This document shows, piece after piece, positions 51,336-60,878 of a DNA stretch of 64,000 nucleotides. How positions within the stretch are numbered: position 1 is the stretch's first letter; each line of letters begins with the position of its first letter. The notes under the pieces are model-generated. The model did not search any database. It saw only the letters and a list, made by a program, of their open reading frames with translations, and was not told the DNA's origin. The stretch comes from Parapedobacter flavus (GTDB taxonomy: Bacteria > Bacteroidota > Bacteroidia > Sphingobacteriales > Sphingobacteriaceae), in the NCBI RefSeq assembly GCF_035818675.1, contig NZ_JAYKZZ010000007.1, positions 62,001 to 126,000 on the forward strand, read 5' to 3'. A program made the translations under genes and the position numbers.

Positions 51336-53045
51336 ATGGCAAATATCGCAATAGATAGCATCAAAGAACGTACGTTTGATGCCATCGTCATCGGGTCGGG
51401 CGCCAGCGGGGGCTGGGCGGCCAAGGAACTGACCGAAAAGGGACTGAAGACGCTGTTGTTGGAGCGGGGGCGCGATGTGGTCCACGTGAAAGACTACCCC
51501 ACTACCAACCTGTACCCCTACGAATTGGACCACCGCGGTGAGACCACCCATGCCGACAAATTGGCCAATCCCATTGCCAACCGGTGCTATGCTTATAAAG
51601 AAGATTCCCAACACTTTTTCGTGAAAGACGAAGAGCACCCTTACGTGCAGGAAAAAGATTTCGACTGGATACGAGGCTACCAAGTGGGTGGCAAATCTTT
51701 GCTATGGGCCCGGCAGACACAACGGTGGAGCGAATATGATTTCGAAGGCCCTGCCCGCGACGGCTTTGCCGTAGACTGGCCGATCCGCTATGCGGATATC
51801 GCTCCGTGGTATAGCTATGTGGAGCGGTTTGTCGGCATCGCCGGTAATAAGGATGGGCTGGCTACCCTGCCCGATGGGGAATTCCTGCCCGGGTATCCGC
51901 TGAATGCGGTGGAAGACCATTTCCGGAACACGGTAGATCGGCACTTCAACGGCCGGCATATCATCAGTGCCCGGTGTGCACACCTGTCGCAACCGCAGCC
52001 TATCCATATCGAGCAAGGCCGTGTGCAATGCCAGAACCGGAAGCTGTGCCAGCGCGGATGCCCATTCGGTGGCTATTTCAGTAGTAACGCATCGACCATT
52101 CCGTGGGCCCAGAAAACAGGCAACTTAACGTTGCGCCCACATTCGGTGGCCCATTCGGTGCTGTATGACGAGACGTCGGGTAAGGCCACGGGGGTGAAAG
52201 TCATCGACACCAACTCGTTGGAAGAAATCGATTTTTACGCCAAGGTGATTTTCGTTAACGGCTCCACGTTAAATACCAACCTGATCCTGCTCAACTCGGT
52301 TTCCAACCGGTTTCCCAATGGTTTGGGCAACGACAGCGGATTGATGGGTAAGTTTGTAGCTTTCCATAATTATACCGCGCGGATCAGTGCCGAATACGAT
52401 GGTTTGCTCCAATACCGCACCGATGGCCGTAACCCCGCCGGGGGCGGTTACATCCCCAACTTCAGGAACGTAAATAAGCAGGAGACGGCGTTCCTCCGCG
52501 GTTGGGCGGCAGCGTTCGGTGCCAGCCGGTACGAGAACCGCGATAGCAGTGGTATTGGCGATGCGCTGAAGCAGGGCCTCCTCAACAGCACGTGGAGCAA
52601 CTGGCGGGTGCACTCGCACATGATGGCCGAGACCATCCCCAAGGAACAGAATAGCGTATGGCTCGACAAGGATAAAAAAGACAAGTGGGGGGTGCCGCTG
52701 TTGCACGTGTCTGTGGAATATGCCGAGGACGACTGGCTACGCCGGCAGGACTATTACGACCGGATGACGGAAATGTACGAGGCTGCGGGGTTCAGCAAAA
52801 TCAAGACGCAGGACGATGGCCGGCGGCCAGGTAACGACATCCATGAGATGGGCGGTGTGCGCATGGGGCACGACCCGAAAACGTCGCTGCTGAACAAGTG
52901 GAATCAGTTGCACCTATGTAAGAACGTCTATGTGACCGACGGTGCCTGCATGACGTCCACAGCCACCCAAAACCCCACGCTCACCTACATGGCGCTGGCA
53001 GCACGTGCGGTAGACCATGCGGTGAAGGAATTGAAAACCGCGTAA
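51336..53045 (+). CDS. GMC-family oxidoreductase
   Basis: The 569-residue flavoprotein has the FAD fold FDAIVIGSGASGGWAAKELT, the KSLLWARQTQRW loop, CQRGCPFGGYFSSNAS (a Cys pair seen in the gluconate 2-dehydrogenase branch) and the C-terminal NPTLTYMALAARAVDHAV. It has no signal of its own and could be exported with the small subunit. Bacteroidota members oxidise sugar alcohols, glycosides or their C3 hydroxyl; the reaction here is inferred. Confidence 0.93.
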   Translation: MANIAIDSIKERTFDAIVIGSGASGGWAAKELTEKGLKTLLLERGRDVVHVKDYPTTNLYPYELDHRGETTHADKLANPIANRCYAYKEDSQHFFVKDEEHPYVQEKDFDWIRGYQVGGKSLLWARQTQRWSEYDFEGPARDGFAVDWPIRYADIAPWYSYVERFVGIAGNKDGLATLPDGEFLPGYPLNAVEDHFRNTVDRHFNGRHIISARCAHLSQPQPIHIEQGRVQCQNRKLCQRGCPFGGYFSSNASTIPWAQKTGNLTLRPHSVAHSVLYDETSGKATGVKVIDTNSLEEIDFYAKVIFVNGSTLNTNLILLNSVSNRFPNGLGNDSGLMGKFVAFHNYTARISAEYDGLLQYRTDGRNPAGGGYIPNFRNVNKQETAFLRGWAAAFGASRYENRDSSGIGDALKQGLLNSTWSNWRVHSHMMAETIPKEQNSVWLDKDKKDKWGVPLLHVSVEYAEDDWLRRQDYYDRMTEMYEAAGFSKIKTQDDGRRPGNDIHEMGGVRMGHDPKTSLLNKWNQLHLCKNVYVTDGACMTSTATQNPTLTYMALAARAVDHAVKELKTA

Positions 53046-53054
53046 GTTTACAAG

Positions 53055-53981
53055 ATGAAGAAAACGATATCAATTACCCTGTCGCTCTTATTTTGGTTTG
53101 CCGCAAGTTTCGCCATGCAGCAGGCTGCAAGCGATGAGCCCTTGCTATCGCTTGGCATCATTGCCGATGCGCAGTATTGCGATTGCGAAACGGCTAATAA
53201 CCGCCACTATCGCGAGTCGCTGGCAAAGCTGGACGAGGCTGTTGCCGAATTCGAGAAACGGCAGGTCGATATGGTGGTCAGTTTGGGCGATTTGATTGAC
53301 CGCGACTACGGCAGTTTCCAGCCCGCCCTAGCCAGGTTGGCCCCGCTATCGATGCCCGTTTACCACGTGTTGGGCAACCACGATTTTTCGGTTGCCCCAG
53401 ATCGTTTAGAAGAGGTGCCATCCATGCAGGGGATGGAAAGCAGGTATTATGCGAACAGCATAGGTAACCTCCGGTTGATTTATCTGGATGGAAACGATGT
53501 GAGTTTATTTGCCAATGCTCCGGGAAGTACCCCTTATATCCGTGCGGAAGCACTGATCGACTCGTTGAAGGTCGCCGGTGCACCGAATGGAAAGCCTTGG
53601 AACGGCGGTCTGGGCGACGAGCAGTACCGTTGGCTCGTTTCGGAGCTTGAATCGGCGGCGACCGCCAACGAACGGGTCATTTTGTTTTGCCACTACCCGC
53701 TTTTCCCCGAGTCTGAAGCGCATAACCTGTGGGGCGATGAGCGGTTGAGGGAACTCATTTTGGGTTACCCAAACGTGATGGCCTACTTCAACGGCCATCG
53801 CCACACAGGGGATTATCACCTAGCGCAAGGGGTACATTTCCTTAATTTCAAGGGCATGGTAGAGAACAGCCCCAATGCCTTCGCTATTGTTGACGTGTAT
53901 GCGGATCGACTCGTGGTAACCGGCTACGGACGGGAAGCGTCGCGGTCATTGAGTGTCAGCAATGACGTAACCGGCAAGTGA
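53055..53981 (+). CDS. Secreted calcineurin-like metallophosphoesterase
   Basis: The 308-residue protein has a signal peptide and the metal-binding set: GIIADAQYCD (Asp), SLGDLIDRD, LGNHDF, FCHYPLF and NGHRHTGDYH. Gln in place of His after the first Asp (ADAQYCD) is the form of the ADPRibase-Mn/CDP-alcohol phosphohydrolase subgroup. It may cleave nucleotide diphosphate or alcohol-phosphate esters. Its last 58 bp overlap the convergent phosphatase gene. Confidence 0.9.
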   Translation: MKKTISITLSLLFWFAASFAMQQAASDEPLLSLGIIADAQYCDCETANNRHYRESLAKLDEAVAEFEKRQVDMVVSLGDLIDRDYGSFQPALARLAPLSMPVYHVLGNHDFSVAPDRLEEVPSMQGMESRYYANSIGNLRLIYLDGNDVSLFANAPGSTPYIRAEALIDSLKVAGAPNGKPWNGGLGDEQYRWLVSELESAATANERVILFCHYPLFPESEAHNLWGDERLRELILGYPNVMAYFNGHRHTGDYHLAQGVHFLNFKGMVENSPNAFAIVDVYADRLVVTGYGREASRSLSVSNDVTGK

Positions 53982-54826
53982 TCGGACGGGTAATGATCCC
54001 CGTTATAGACATCGGAGAGCACCTGGTAATCTTCCACTTCGAAATGTGAGGTGAGGAAGATGTAATCGATCCGGTTTTTCGGGGTACCTTGGAACACGCC
54101 GCCGCCCATGTTGGTGTTCTCCACACCTTGGCGGGGTGTTTTAGTGCGGTCGTAGGCATCACCAAGCAATGATTTTACAGCTTGAATCTGCGGGGTCTCC
54201 ACGGTTGAATTGAAATCGCCTACACAGATAACCGGCGCGTCGCCCGCAATTTCCTTGACTTTCTGAACAATGAGGGGTCCCGATTCTCTTTTGGCTTCCT
54301 CCAGCCGCCAGTAGAAGTGCGCGTTGAAGAAGAAAAATTCTTCTCCCGTATCCTTGACCTTGAATTTGGTCCACTGGCAGATACGCCGGTCGGTGGCGTC
54401 CCACCCGATACTTGGCTCGTCGGGCGTCTCGCTGAGCCAGAAGACACCGCTATCGAGTACCTCAAATAAGGCGGTACGGTAAAAAGTGGCGCAATTATGC
54501 AAGTCCCCTTTGCCACCGTAGGGGTAGGCGGTAAAGTCGAAACCCGGGAGCAGGGCCTTCAGATCGGCCAACTGGCCGGCGTCGCCTTCCTGCGTTCCTA
54601 CCACATCGAATTGGTGGGTAAGGATAACCTCCGAGACCGGCCCTTTCCGCAGGTCCCATCCATTCCCCGATGTTTTGTCTGCATCGGCATTATACCGGAT
54701 ATTAAACGTGGCGGCACGGAATGGGTTTCCCTCAACGGAAGGCGGTTGCTCGTCGTTGGCGGTATTGCCGCACTTTACAAAAACGAGGGATAGGACGGCA
54801 CATAAGTAAATTAATGTTGTTCGCAT
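53924..54826 (-). CDS. Endonuclease/exonuclease/phosphatase-family lipoprotein
   Basis: The 300-residue protein starts with a lipoprotein signal peptide (lipobox VFVKC, Cys19). The domain has ATFNIRYN, GTQEGD, CVGDFNS, NRIDYIFL and SDHLPV with the Glu, Asp and His residues of the EEP superfamily. Secreted relatives act as sphingomyelinase or phosphatidylinositol phosphatase-like enzymes. The 3' end overlaps the metallophosphoesterase gene by 58 bp, a large convergent overlap. Confidence 0.9.
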   Translation of the reverse strand: MRTTLIYLCAVLSLVFVKCGNTANDEQPPSVEGNPFRAATFNIRYNADADKTSGNGWDLRKGPVSEVILTHQFDVVGTQEGDAGQLADLKALLPGFDFTAYPYGGKGDLHNCATFYRTALFEVLDSGVFWLSETPDEPSIGWDATDRRICQWTKFKVKDTGEEFFFFNAHFYWRLEEAKRESGPLIVQKVKEIAGDAPVICVGDFNSTVETPQIQAVKSLLGDAYDRTKTPRQGVENTNMGGGVFQGTPKNRIDYIFLTSHFEVEDYQVLSDVYNGDHYPSDHLPVTSLLTLNDRDASRP

Positions 54827-54891
54827 AATGATGTATGATTTCTGGTGCAGCTAAAATACAATTATATCTACAAATGCGAAATCAAGAGACA

Positions 54892-55461
54892 TTAAAGCTT
54901 CTTCAACCGCTGCGCCGCCTCGCCGGCAACGATCAGTCCGGCAGCCAGCATAATCACATCTTTCAATACCAGCCTGCCAGCACCCGAAAGGTAGGGGAAT
55001 CCATGCCGTGGGGTCGGGAAATCACCGCCCAGGTTGGGTACATACACTTCGGGTGTGGTGATGAGGAATGTAAGGGTAACGATAGACATCAAGAACGTTA
55101 ATATGCCGCCGACTAACCCCAGTTTTGCCGACCAGATGCCGGCCAGGGTCAATAGGCCAATGACGACAATAACGCTACCCAAGCCGTAAGAGAACACATA
55201 GGTGTGGTTTGTTCGGTGCCACTCGATGTGCTTGGTTACGGTTTTGCCTTCGGGGTTTTTATAGTGCTGGTATTCGGGCGCATCCTTGCTATAGAAAAAA
55301 CTCATTAAGGGGCTGTTTGCCACAAACGGAACGATACCATCCGCTTCGTACTGAAAAGCCTTCAACCCGCCGATCCAAGCCATGACCATAAAGATGGCTA
55401 TTCGTGCGAGATGGATGAAGGTCCGTTGGCTGCGTGCTAAAATGTCGATGATGTTGTCCAT
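54892..55461 (-). CDS. DUF417 (RclC/YkgB-like) membrane protein
   Basis: The 189-residue protein has four helices and the DUF417 pattern: ARIAIFMVMAWIGGLKAFQY, IVPFVANSPLMSFFY and LKDVIMLAAGLIVAGEA. In E. coli RclC protects against reactive chlorine and its regulator RclR is an AraC-family protein. An AraC gene is 69 bp upstream here on the same strand. Whether the system senses chlorine is unknown. Confidence 0.9.
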   Translation of the reverse strand: MDNIIDILARSQRTFIHLARIAIFMVMAWIGGLKAFQYEADGIVPFVANSPLMSFFYSKDAPEYQHYKNPEGKTVTKHIEWHRTNHTYVFSYGLGSVIVVIGLLTLAGIWSAKLGLVGGILTFLMSIVTLTFLITTPEVYVPNLGGDFPTPRHGFPYLSGAGRLVLKDVIMLAAGLIVAGEAAQRLKKL

Positions 55462-55530
55462 GATGCGTTATCGTTAAGCGACAAAAATAGGGTGCCTCAG
55501 CGCTGTGTAACATGGACAAATGCGGATGAG

Positions 55531-56361
55531 TCATGGACTTTTTTGCGCAACGACAGAAATGCCAACCCCCTCCCTGAATTTGGATGGCGAAATACCGACA
55601 TGCTTCTTGAAGTACCTGCTGAAATAGTGTTCATCGCCAAATCCCAGTTGGGTCGCGATTTCCTTTACGGAAAGGTAGGTGAGGTGTAGTTGCTTTTTTG
55701 ATTCCAGGATAACACGCTCTTGGATGAGGGAAGATGGGGCTTTGCCAAGCTGTTGTTTCACCCTTTTGCTGAAGGCACTCGGGCTAAGGTTTAGTTTTTC
55801 CGCATAGAAATGGATAGCGTGCTCAACGGTAAAGTGATCCTCAAGTAATTGCTGAAACAGCTTTCCCGCTGCCCCTTGCGCACTGTCGGATAGCGATACG
55901 GAGTCGATCAATTGTTTTTTTGCTTTACTGGCCAGCGCCAGTATAAGTTGCAGGTAGGCTTTGATAACCGACTCGGAAAACGTGGAGTTGGCTGTCCCTT
56001 CAACCTGCATTTTTTGGACGATAAGTTCTACTTCCTGATAGACACTTTCATCGACAGGGACAACGGGTTGCAAATAAATGTTGTTGAAGAGCAGCCCATT
56101 ACAGGCTACTTCTTCCTTGTGGAATTCGATGCAGTAAAAATCGCCATGGAATAATACCCGGGTGGCAGACGTACTGGACGCCGATTTCCATGACAGGTGC
56201 TGGTAAGGGCTGAGGAACAATAAAGAAGTGGATGTGTTCTCATATACCGTAAAATCAACCACGAATTCGGCTGGAGAAGAAAGCAGAATAATCTGATAGT
56301 AAGGGCTGCCTTCCGAGGGTGGGTGGGTGTGTAAGTCTACGGTGTCTATTTGAAATAACAT
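55531..56361 (-). CDS. AraC-family transcriptional regulator
   Basis: The 276-residue protein has an N-terminal cupin-type sensing domain (about 1-150) and a C-terminal AraC HTH pair: AIHFYAEKLNLSPSAFSKRV and SVKEIATQLGFGDEHYFSRY. It may regulate the DUF417 gene just downstream. The sensor domain does not show the Cys of RclR in the usual place, so the effector may differ. Confidence 0.92.
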   Translation of the reverse strand: MLFQIDTVDLHTHPPSEGSPYYQIILLSSPAEFVVDFTVYENTSTSLLFLSPYQHLSWKSASSTSATRVLFHGDFYCIEFHKEEVACNGLLFNNIYLQPVVPVDESVYQEVELIVQKMQVEGTANSTFSESVIKAYLQLILALASKAKKQLIDSVSLSDSAQGAAGKLFQQLLEDHFTVEHAIHFYAEKLNLSPSAFSKRVKQQLGKAPSSLIQERVILESKKQLHLTYLSVKEIATQLGFGDEHYFSRYFKKHVGISPSKFREGVGISVVAQKSP

Positions 56362-56446
56362 GCATCAAAAATAGCAGAAAAAAATCGATGGCAACGTCCG
56401 CTATTTTCGTCTGGGAACATTCCACTGTGCTGGCATGGCGGCGGTA

Positions 56447-56465
56447 CCAGTATGGTACAGGTTGC
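56447..56465. repeat. 19-bp direct repeat, copy 1, with an internal inverted repeat
   Basis: CCAGTATGGTACAGGTTGC occurs here and again at 62570-62588. Here the context makes GTACC-AGTAT-GGTAC, a perfect inverted repeat that looks like an operator. It lies 126 bp upstream of the PHP gene. Both copies also follow GCGGTA within 3 bp. Confidence 0.75.
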
Positions 56466-56590
56466 AATGGCATAACAAAATGGGTATCATTGCCTTGATT
56501 TACTAATTAAAAACCAGTATTTATCTCGGTTATACGTCATTTATTGTTACCTATAACTGTTACGTACATCGAGCCAAATGAATCAAAATT

Positions 56591-57778
56591 ATGTCAAACC
56601 GTCGTGAATTTCTAAAGCATTCGGCACTCATGGGTGCGGCAAGTTTGGTGCCCGCATCGGCTGCGATGTCGAAAGGTGCCTGGGAGGAGCCGCTCAACGC
56701 AGAGACCAATACATACACGGTCAGTATGCGAGGATCCATGAATATCAAATCCATCGCGCCGCGGGAGATTACCATTCCCGAGACCGGCGGGTTCCAGGTG
56801 TTGAAAGGCGATTTTCACATGCACACCTTGTTTTCTGATGGTCATGTAATGCCTGCAGACCGCGTGCGGGAGGCCGTACAAAATGGGTTGGATGTGATTG
56901 CCATCACTGACCACATCGAGTACCGACCGTATTTTAGCAAAGGTGGAAAGTGGAAATTGATTGATGAAGTAGGGGGCGACTTTAATATTGCTTATAAACT
57001 CGCAAAACCTGACGCCGACCGCCATAATCTGCTGTTGGTGCCCGGTACGGAGATCACGAAGTTCAATATGCCTCCCGGGCATTTCAATGCGCTTTTTATC
57101 GAGGACGTCAACCCCATTGCTGCCGCTGTGGCCGACTGGCGGGAGATGTTTAAGATCGCGGTCGATCAGGGCGGGTTTCTATTATGGAACCATCCGGGAT
57201 GGGAAGCGCCAAAGAGCGGTGGAATTGAAAAAGGAGCACCGCTACGGTTTACCCCCGAGCACGAGGCGATTTTTAAACAGGGGATGATGCACGGCATTGA
57301 GGTGTTCAATAGCACACAACATTATCCGGTGGTATCCGATTGGTGTAACGCACGGGATTTGGCTATTTTTGCTAATAGCGATATCCATTCGAGTGAACTG
57401 AATCTTTATGGCATCCAAAATCCCTTCCGTCCGATTACGTTGGTGCTGGCTAAGGAGCGCACGGTAGAAAGTGTGCGTGAGGCGATGTTTGCGCGACGCA
57501 CCATTGGCTGGGCGGCCGGTATGCTTTGGGGCCGGGACCCTTGGTTACCCGAATTATTCAAGGCATCTGTATCTATCAAAACGATCACCCCAGGCACATT
57601 GGAACTAACCAACAAGAGCTCGCTGCCCATATCCGTTTCGCTGGGGGGCGCTACGTTCAGTCTTGCCCAGGATGCTAAACAACAGGTGTACCGTGCAGCG
57701 GGAGTCGAATCGCTTACGGTTGTCAACTGGATGGTTGGTATGAATAAACCGCTGGAAATTTCACTCAATGGTATGTAG
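56591..57778 (+). CDS. Tat-exported PHP-domain phosphoesterase-like protein
   Basis: The 395-residue protein begins with a twin-arginine signal (RREFLKHSALMGAASLVPA). The PHP domain has GDFHMHTLFSDGHV, ITDHIEYRP, LWNHPGW and ANSDIHSS, the usual His/Asp metal ligands. The last 100 residues are a beta-sandwich-like domain (LELTNKSSLPISVSLGGATF). It is likely a periplasmic phosphoesterase; its substrate is unknown. It begins a plus-strand run with the cytochrome dehydrogenase and ceramidase-like genes. Confidence 0.88.
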   Translation: MSNRREFLKHSALMGAASLVPASAAMSKGAWEEPLNAETNTYTVSMRGSMNIKSIAPREITIPETGGFQVLKGDFHMHTLFSDGHVMPADRVREAVQNGLDVIAITDHIEYRPYFSKGGKWKLIDEVGGDFNIAYKLAKPDADRHNLLLVPGTEITKFNMPPGHFNALFIEDVNPIAAAVADWREMFKIAVDQGGFLLWNHPGWEAPKSGGIEKGAPLRFTPEHEAIFKQGMMHGIEVFNSTQHYPVVSDWCNARDLAIFANSDIHSSELNLYGIQNPFRPITLVLAKERTVESVREAMFARRTIGWAAGMLWGRDPWLPELFKASVSIKTITPGTLELTNKSSLPISVSLGGATFSLAQDAKQQVYRAAGVESLTVVNWMVGMNKPLEISLNGM

Positions 57779-57852
57779 ATCGTCTGATGACGTACGGCAA
57801 ATTATTCATAAGTGTCTGTAAGGTACGGCTACCGATAAGGAGCGCGGGTTAT

Positions 57853-60800
57853 ATGTTTCGCAATTCCCATTTAGTGTACCTTTTCCTTTTTCTTGGTTTC
57901 GTGGCAACATCTTGCCGGAGCGACGGCCCTCCCGCTGGCGGAGGCTTATCGCCTTCTGAGGCCTTGGGCAGTTTCGAGTTGGCAGCGGGTTTCCAGATCG
58001 AGCTGATTTCGGCCGATCCATTGATTTCTGATCCGGTTGCGATGGAGGTTGACGAGTACGGCCGCATGTACGTTGTGGAGATGCACGGTTATCCGCTTGA
58101 CAAGAGCGGTTCGGGCACGGTGAAGCTACTTCATGACGATGATGGCGATGGTGTGATGGACCGGAGCGAAGTGTTTGCCGGCGATCTCCAGTTCCCCACG
58201 GGCGTGATGCGCTGGAAGCAGGGCATCCTGGTCACGGATGCGCCGAACTTGCTTTACTTCGAGGACAGCGACGGTGACGGGCGTGCGGAGGTGCGAGACA
58301 CGCTGCTGACTGGCTTTGCGTTATCGAACCCGCAGCACAACATGAACACACCGATGTATGGCATCGATAACTGGATCTACCTTTCGAACGAGCCTGCCGG
58401 TGTGGCGAGCGTCTATACGGAGGAGTTCAGCGACCTGGGCACGGAAGTGCATTATCCCGGTGTGGCGGGGGCACCTGTCCTTCCGGCCAACGGTGGGGGG
58501 CGGCGCGTGCGCTTGCGTCCAGACCGCAACGGGCTGGAGATGTTGTCGAGTGCGGGGCAGTTCGGTCATACGGAAGACCGTTGGGGGCGGCAGTTCCTGG
58601 TGAGCAATGCCAACCACATCTACCATGAGGTTTTCCAGGCGGAGTACCTTGACCGCAATCCGGGGCTCTTGATTCCAGGAGTGACGGTTTCCGTTTCGGA
58701 CCACGGCCCCGCGGCTGAGGTCTACCCGATTACGGTGAACCCGGAGCACCAGCTGCTGACGGATCTGGGTGTTTTTACAGCTGCCTGCGGAATCACGTCC
58801 TACCAGGGTGGCCTTTTCCCAGCACCTTTCGACAGCGTGGTCTTCGTTGCCGAGCCGGTGGGCAATTTGGTGCATGCGGATCTTGTGCGGGAATCGGGGG
58901 CTACGTTCACGGCCTCGCGGGTGTACGAAGGCAAGGAATTCCTTGCCTCGCGTGACCCGTGGTTCCGTCCGGTGAACCATTACGTGGGACCGGACGGTGC
59001 GCTGTACGTGATCGATTACTACCGGCGCGTGGTGGAGCACCCGGAATGGATGGCCGAGGGCGCTGCCGAGTCGCAGAACCTGTACGATGGCATCGACCGC
59101 GGGCGGATCTACCGGATCACGCCCAAAGGTACGCCCGCTGCGCTGTGGACGGGCGGTATGTCCCTGGGCGATGCGACGGACGGGGAGTTGGTGGGTTACC
59201 TTTCGGATAAGAACCTGTGGTACCGCCGCACGGCGCAGCGTTTGCTGGTGGACCGGAAGAGCACGGCGGCGATCCCGTTGCTGCGGGATATGCTGGGCTC
59301 GCCGGAAGAGGTGGGCCGGCTGCATGCCGCCTGGGCGCTGGAGGGTCTGGGTGCGCTGGAGGAAAAAGACGTCCTCGGATTACTGGAAGACCCGGTTGCG
59401 GGCATTCGCGAGAACGGGATCAAGCTTTCGGAGTCTTACCTTTCCTCGGGCGCGGTACGGCAGGCACTGACGGCCCTGCAGGGCGATGGCAACGGCCGTG
59501 TCCGTTTCCAGCTGCTCTGTACATTGGGCGGGGTGGACGATGCGGCAGTGGCCAAAGTGCGTGAGTCTATGCTCTTTGCGGGGCTAGGCGACCCGTGGAT
59601 GCAATATGCGGCCCTGTCAGCGGCCTCGCCGGATTACAAAGGCCTGCTCAACACGGCGATCGGCGATTATAGTGAAGGTAACCACGCCTATACGGACCTA
59701 ATCCAGCGGGTGACGTCGATGTCTGTTGCCACGGCGGGTGCCGCTGATATGAAGGCGCTGATCAATCGGGCCCTGCAAACGTCGGGCGGTGACGGTTCGT
59801 GGCAGGCGGCGCTGCTTCGAGGCCTTGCCCAGCGGGGCGGGTCGCACACGGCCTCTCGCCAGCTGGAGCTGGAACGCCGGCGGCTGGTGGGGGCGATCTA
59901 CGGCCACCGCTATGAAAGCGTCAGCTGGGCTAGCCTGGAGCTGCTGGGCCGCATCGGCCTACCGGGCGATGGTTCGGCCAAGCCGGTCCTTGATAGGTCG
60001 GTTGCATTGCTGGGTGATACCAGCTTGGGGGATCACCTGCGGATCCGTGCAATCGAGTTCGTTGCGATGGTTTCCCCCGAGGACGCCGCGGATAAGCTTC
60101 CGGCGCTGCTGTCGGCCGCTGAGTCCGCGGACGTGCAGCGGGTGGCCGTGCGGGCCCTTGGGCGCGTCGGGGGTACGGATATCACGGCCTGGCTGATCGA
60201 CCGGTGGGGGGAACTTCCGCCGCCGGTCCGCGAGGAGACGGTCGGTATCCTGTTTGCGGGAGAGGGCCGCATCACGCAGCTCATTGAGGCGCTTAAGGCA
60301 GGCACGATTGAGCCATCGGCTGTCGGTTGGGGTCAACAGGTGGGGTTGATGGCCCAAGGCAACGATGAACTGCGCCGGCGTGCGCGTGCGGTCTTCGCCC
60401 CCGATGCTGTGAGCGAAGAGGAAAAGGAGAATACCGTGGCCAAATACGAAAGCGCGCTGGACAACTCCGGAGACGTGGAGAAGGGGCTACTGCTCTACCA
60501 GCAGCATTGCGCGCCGTGCCATCAAGTCGGCGGAGAGTTCGGTACGGCCTACGGACCCGATCTGGCGACCATCCGCAACCGGGCACCTGATGCGATACTG
60601 AAGGATATCCTTGATCCGAACCTGTCGATCGCCGACGGCTTTGACCTTTGGGAGCTCACGATGGCCGACGGCGAAGTCCGGCGTGGCATCATCGGCTCGG
60701 AGACGCCGACCTCGGTCACCTTGCGTGTCTACAACAAAGCGGACGAGGTAATCCCCCGGAGTGACATCGCTTCAATGAACTCGTTGGCCATGTCGCTGAT

Positions 60801-60876
60801 GCCCTCGGGCCTGGAACACCAGATTACGCCCGAGGAGATGGATGACCTGCTGACCTTTATCAAAAAACTGAATTGA
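57853..60876 (+). CDS. Lipoprotein beta-propeller dehydrogenase with HEAT repeats and a c-type cytochrome
   Basis: The 1007-residue protein has lipobox VATSC. A beta-propeller (about 40-420) shows FQIELISADPLISDPVAMEV and VDEYGRMYVVEMHGYPLD. HEAT-type helices (about 440-830) follow and then a cytochrome c domain with CAPCH (heme Cys pair near residue 887) and TFIKKLN at the end. This is the 'membrane-bound dehydrogenase' architecture of Planctomycetes and Bacteroidota. The coding sequence is much richer in G and C at third positions than the flanks, giving long shadow frames on the other strand, and may be foreign. The start at 57853 is chosen for the signal peptide. Confidence 0.9.
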   Translation: MFRNSHLVYLFLFLGFVATSCRSDGPPAGGGLSPSEALGSFELAAGFQIELISADPLISDPVAMEVDEYGRMYVVEMHGYPLDKSGSGTVKLLHDDDGDGVMDRSEVFAGDLQFPTGVMRWKQGILVTDAPNLLYFEDSDGDGRAEVRDTLLTGFALSNPQHNMNTPMYGIDNWIYLSNEPAGVASVYTEEFSDLGTEVHYPGVAGAPVLPANGGGRRVRLRPDRNGLEMLSSAGQFGHTEDRWGRQFLVSNANHIYHEVFQAEYLDRNPGLLIPGVTVSVSDHGPAAEVYPITVNPEHQLLTDLGVFTAACGITSYQGGLFPAPFDSVVFVAEPVGNLVHADLVRESGATFTASRVYEGKEFLASRDPWFRPVNHYVGPDGALYVIDYYRRVVEHPEWMAEGAAESQNLYDGIDRGRIYRITPKGTPAALWTGGMSLGDATDGELVGYLSDKNLWYRRTAQRLLVDRKSTAAIPLLRDMLGSPEEVGRLHAAWALEGLGALEEKDVLGLLEDPVAGIRENGIKLSESYLSSGAVRQALTALQGDGNGRVRFQLLCTLGGVDDAAVAKVRESMLFAGLGDPWMQYAALSAASPDYKGLLNTAIGDYSEGNHAYTDLIQRVTSMSVATAGAADMKALINRALQTSGGDGSWQAALLRGLAQRGGSHTASRQLELERRRLVGAIYGHRYESVSWASLELLGRIGLPGDGSAKPVLDRSVALLGDTSLGDHLRIRAIEFVAMVSPEDAADKLPALLSAAESADVQRVAVRALGRVGGTDITAWLIDRWGELPPPVREETVGILFAGEGRITQLIEALKAGTIEPSAVGWGQQVGLMAQGNDELRRRARAVFAPDAVSEEEKENTVAKYESALDNSGDVEKGLLLYQQHCAPCHQVGGEFGTAYGPDLATIRNRAPDAILKDILDPNLSIADGFDLWELTMADGEVRRGIIGSETPTSVTLRVYNKADEVIPRSDIASMNSLAMSLMPSGLEHQITPEEMDDLLTFIKKLN

Positions 60877-60878
60877 AC

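Noticed and set aside
58321..59325. 334-codon open frame on the minus strand
   Set aside because: It lies wholly inside the GC-rich dehydrogenase gene, its product is rich in Arg, His and Pro with no recognisable domain, and high GC at third positions produces such antisense frames.
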